From positions 1 to 60,940 of the forward strand of contig JAFURM010000041.1 in assembly GCA_017471925.1 (NCBI GenBank): a stretch of DNA of 60,940 nt, written 5' to 3'. This document shows positions 58,611-60,940 of this stretch, piece after piece (position 1 is the first letter of the stretch; every line of letters begins with the position of its first letter). A program made the translations under genes and the position numbers. This DNA is from Bacteroides sp. (GTDB lineage Bacteria; Bacteroidota; Bacteroidia; Bacteroidales; Bacteroidaceae). Below the pieces are notes generated by a model. The model saw only the letters and a program-made list of their open reading frames with translations, was not told the origin of the DNA and made no database searches.

Positions 58611-59169
58611 TCTGTATGGTTTCAAATGCCAGCAAACTCCCCAACCGGACGGTTCATGATAAATAGAAATCAGGAATAGCATACATAAAGAAAAAGCGGG
58701 GAGTCTGTACTCGTCACTCGTCCCGCTCTACAAGGTCTTCGCATTGCCCATCCTGCCGAAACGAGCAACGCCAAACGCCCACGCCGATATGTATATCCAA
58801 ACTTGGCGCACCTATATATAATAAGGTGTACCTAGGACATAAACATATCCCGCAGACATTCACCGTTGCTTTGCTTTTGGCAGGATCGAGAAGTTGTGAA
58901 GTTCTGTAGAGCCAAAGACAAAACGTAGTAAACGTCTTTTCTCAAATATATGTTCCCACCCCACCTCATACCTTAGAAAGGTATTCGGCATGAGCGGTCT
59001 GCAAATGCAAGAAGAATAAAATATATAAGAAAACTTTTGAAGAGGGAAATTACGACCATAGCATTCTCATCTAAAAACGTGTAATTTCGCAATTATTAAA
59101 AAATATGCAAAACTACACGATTTAACACAAGACTTTCAACAAAGAAAATGTATGTAGTGAAGTTGTAAT
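58611..59169. other. AT-rich leader region of the fimbrillin operon
   Basis: About 560 bases between the ATPase gene and the fimbrillin gene, which reads leftward. A perfect reverse -7 box (TATATTTG, 58950-58943) would give a long leader of about 330 bases. A small dyad, CACCTATATATAATAAGGTG, lies near 58809-58828. A hairpin with GCGGG/CCCGC arms lies around 58697-58727. No phase-variation recombination site is obvious. Apart from these I see nothing supported. Confidence 0.4.
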
Positions 59170-60492
59170 TTACATCTTGGCGACTGCCACCGAAGTCAAT
59201 ACATCGGCCTCACCTGCTGCATACAGGGGGATATTCTCCATCCAAACCTGGTCAATGTAAGGACGAAGACTGATGCGAAGTCCCTTCAGGGAAGGATATA
59301 AATTCTGAATGAAGTAGCGGAGCGACTTGCTGTGCACATTCTCCTCGGCCTTGACCTCTATCGGAATGATGCGTGTCTCCGTCTGGAGCAGAAAATCAAT
59401 CTCACATTCACTATTATTGTTCGACCAATAGTAAATGGGCAACCGCTTGAACAACAACTGCTGCAACACGAACTGCTCCGTAAATGCTCCTTTCCACTCG
59501 CGGAACACATGTTCACCACCCAACACCTGTGAAGCAGGGACACGAGCCAAGCAGCCCAACAATCCATTATCCAAAAGGAAAAGTTTGAAAGCCGACAAGT
59601 CTTCATAAAAACTCAGCGGCATGATGGCCTCAGACGTACGTGGAACCTTGATAACAACACCCGCATCTATCAGCCATTGGATGGCCAATTCATACTCCTT
59701 GGCACGTGCACCATTTCGGAGCACGCCATAGAGAAACTTCTTATTTTCTCGACTCAGTTGTGAGGGCAAACTGTGAAGCACCTGCAATATACGTTGCACC
59801 TCGCGGGTTGGCGCATGTTTGCTGATGTCATGCCGATAGCCCGACAGTATGTTCTGCTGAATGGCACGTACTTCCTCCAAATCGTGATTGGCAGCAAACT
59901 TAGCCACAGCTTCGGGCATACCGCCCACAAAATAATATTGCCGAAGCAACTCTTCATAGGAATATGAAAGCGACTGCAGTACATCCCAGTCATGCTGTTC
60001 AATACTACGAGCCTTGGCATCTTCACCCAAAGCATACAGAAATTCAACGAAAGTGAGGGGTTGCACACGAAGGATATCCACCTTGCCCACAGGAAACGAC
60101 TGTCCCTGATGGAGTGTGATGCCAAGCAGGGAACCTGCCACGATGACATGCTGCTCGGGAGCTTCCTCCTGGAAATATTTCAGTACGCCCAACCCACGTG
60201 CCGCCTCTTGCAATTCATCGAAGATAATCAGAGTTTCTCCAGCAACAATCCGTACATTTGTTTGAGCCTGCAGACGCAACAAAATCCGGTTAATGTCATA
60301 GTCGTGTTCAAAAAGATTCTTGGCCCAAACCTCCCTATCGAAATTGACATACACATAGCTGTTGTATTCCCGTTTACCAAACTCTTGCATCAGCCACGTC
60401 TTCCCCACCTGTCGTGCCCCTTCCAGAATAAGGGGTTTACGGTTAGACTTGACCTTCCAGGCCAAAAGAGAGTCATATATTTTTCGTTCCAT
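59170..60492 (-). CDS. AAA_14/DUF4143 ATP-binding protein (complete)
   Basis: A 440-residue member of the same family as the ATPase at 28081, of another subgroup. The Walker A motif is EGARQVGKT (24-32) and Walker B TLIIFDELQ (87-95), followed by HVIVAGSLLGITL. The DUF4143 half contains IYYWSNNNSECEIDFLLQTE and IPIEVKAEENVHSKSLRYF, a PD-(D/E)XK-like pattern with intact E, D and K. A -7 box (reverse-strand TATATTTG, 60546-60539) lies 47 bases before its start. The function is unknown. Confidence 0.9.
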   Translation of the reverse strand: MERKIYDSLLAWKVKSNRKPLILEGARQVGKTWLMQEFGKREYNSYVYVNFDREVWAKNLFEHDYDINRILLRLQAQTNVRIVAGETLIIFDELQEAARGLGVLKYFQEEAPEQHVIVAGSLLGITLHQGQSFPVGKVDILRVQPLTFVEFLYALGEDAKARSIEQHDWDVLQSLSYSYEELLRQYYFVGGMPEAVAKFAANHDLEEVRAIQQNILSGYRHDISKHAPTREVQRILQVLHSLPSQLSRENKKFLYGVLRNGARAKEYELAIQWLIDAGVVIKVPRTSEAIMPLSFYEDLSAFKLFLLDNGLLGCLARVPASQVLGGEHVFREWKGAFTEQFVLQQLLFKRLPIYYWSNNNSECEIDFLLQTETRIIPIEVKAEENVHSKSLRYFIQNLYPSLKGLRISLRPYIDQVWMENIPLYAAGEADVLTSVAVAKM

Positions 60493-60538
60493 ATCACTCT
60501 TATTAATCAGTTAAACGCCATTCTTCATAAAACACGCG

Positions 60539-60546
60539 CAAATATA
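60539..60546 (-). promoter_or_regulatory. -7 box of the DUF4143 ATPase gene
   Basis: Reverse-strand TATATTTG followed by CGCG, a perfect match to TAnnTTTG, 47 bases from the start codon. Confidence 0.5.
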
Positions 60547-60577
60547 CTAATTATTAATGGATTAACAAATAGCTTTA

Positions 60578-60660
60578 CACTTTTTCTGACGAGTACAAGA
60601 GCAAACTCAACACTTTTTCTGACGAATTCAAGAGCAAACTCAACACTTTTTCCGATGAAC
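60578..60660. repeat. Three tandem units with exact 33-bp period
   Basis: CACTTTTTCTGACGA or its close variant begins at 60578, 60611 and 60644. The intervening CAAGAGCAAACTCAA is shared by the first two units. With a period of 33, the frame is kept and reads as repeats of TFSDEFKSKLN, but there is no start codon in the frame. It abuts the putative IS end at 60673. Confidence 0.8.
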
Positions 60661-60672
60661 GCGGAAGCGAAT

Positions 60673-60940
60673 TGTACCAGCCTCAAAAAGTAGACACTAA
60701 AAATAATTTTAGTTAAACATAATTTTCCAAAGTAGACAATCGCGATATTTTCATCTTATTTGATTTTACAAAAGTAGACAATTCCCACTAATTTACCTTA
60801 TTTTCATTTTCAAAAGTAGACACATTCTCTAAATCATTGTTAGATAACGCTGTAGCACGCCTTTTCTGTATGAACTTAGGTTCTGTGTTCAGTTCTCTTT
60901 TTTCAAACGTCTCTTTACATCTTATTTCTCCTTTGTTATA
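60673..60940 (+). mobile_element. Putative end of an IS21-family insertion sequence
   Basis: Starting with TGTACCAGCCTCAAAAAGTA, the sequence holds four copies of AAAGTAGACA: in CAAAAAGTAGACAC (about 60684), CCAAAGTAGACAA (60730), CAAAAGTAGACAA (60768) and CAAAAGTAGACAC (60812), spaced about 38-46 bases. Multiple copies of a short repeat at the end of the element, and a terminal TG, are typical of IS21-type elements. The transposase genes would lie to the right, outside the window. No coding part is visible in the last 110 bases. Which side is the element is inferred from repeat orientation. Confidence 0.5.

Noticed and set aside
1-60940. tRNA, rRNA, riboswitch or prophage genes
   Set aside because: On reading the gaps I saw no cloverleaf, no rRNA-like stretch, no known riboswitch core and no phage structural or integrase gene. 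A tRNAscan or Infernal run would be needed for a firm negative.

Overview
The window is a chromosomal segment of a Bacteroidales bacterium, almost certainly the genus Bacteroides. Reasons: fused lpxC-fabZ; order purH-mreBCD-mrdA-rodA; an EF-G paralogue beside a two-component pair like RprX/RprY and rpsF-rpsR-rplI; GH35, fimbrillin and GLUG surface proteins; and many promoters with the Bacteroidota -7 motif TAnnTTTG, the cleanest being TTTG-N19-TACCTTTG before rpsF. The species cannot be named from sequence alone. No rRNA, tRNA or CRISPR array was recognised.

Layout. 1-824: decayed accessory genes (tail of a DUF4143 ATPase, a frameshifted gene, a DUF1016 relic). 825-7181 (+): HD phosphohydrolase, lpxD, lpxC/fabZ, lpxA, a pRiA4b ORF-3-like protein and miaA, i.e. 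early lipid A synthesis plus fatty acid dehydration and tRNA modification. 7103-11386 (-): a BlaI/BlaR1-type system with a TlpA thioredoxin and a secreted C45/Ntn-type hydrolase. 11934-13255 (+): a hemerythrin-type di-iron protein translationally coupled to a LuxR regulator with a degenerate receiver. 13316-15703 (-): secreted GH35 beta-galactosidase. 16036-20761 (+): EF-G2 and RprXY-like sensor/regulator. 20846-22858: a 58-residue membrane protein and a MarR regulator (-), then rpsF-rpsR-rplI (+). 23326-25049 (+): menaquinone genes menG/ubiE and menA. 24912-27605 (-): a GDSL acetylesterase, a DUF1080 lipoprotein and a small acidic lipoprotein. 28081-30456 (-): two DUF4143 ATPases, the second lacking its Walker A segment. 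30618-36134: DUF2851 (-), then dapB, two tandem signal peptidases and WbqC (+). 36219-43630 (-): rodA, mrdA, mreD, mreC, mreB and purH, the elongasome. 43964-46832 (-): SGNH hydrolase, PAP2 phosphatase and NAD-dependent epimerase, a likely lipid-modifying operon. 47006-54271 (+): RNase R, a small membrane protein, an acetate/succinate CoA-transferase, LrgA/LrgB, DUF2156 and GNAT. 55072-58610 (-): an AT-richer surface operon of fimbrillin-like lipoprotein, GLUG-repeat lipoprotein and a 35-residue peptide. 59170-60492 (-): another DUF4143 ATPase. 60673 to the end: what looks like the end of an IS21-type element.

Most genes form a core housekeeping set for envelope building, translation and respiration. 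The accessory parts are the left edge, 27.6-30.5 kb and 54.3-60.9 kb. The most unusual signals are a tandem LepB paralogue that has lost both catalytic dyad residues, an EF-G paralogue lacking the catalytic histidine, a hemerythrin/pseudo-receiver pair, intergenic arrays of 21-22-bp units with partly palindromic cores, a cluster of palindromes at 54.8 kb, and the fimbrillin/GLUG/micropeptide operon. All functions are read from sequence motifs and general family knowledge; no searches were run.
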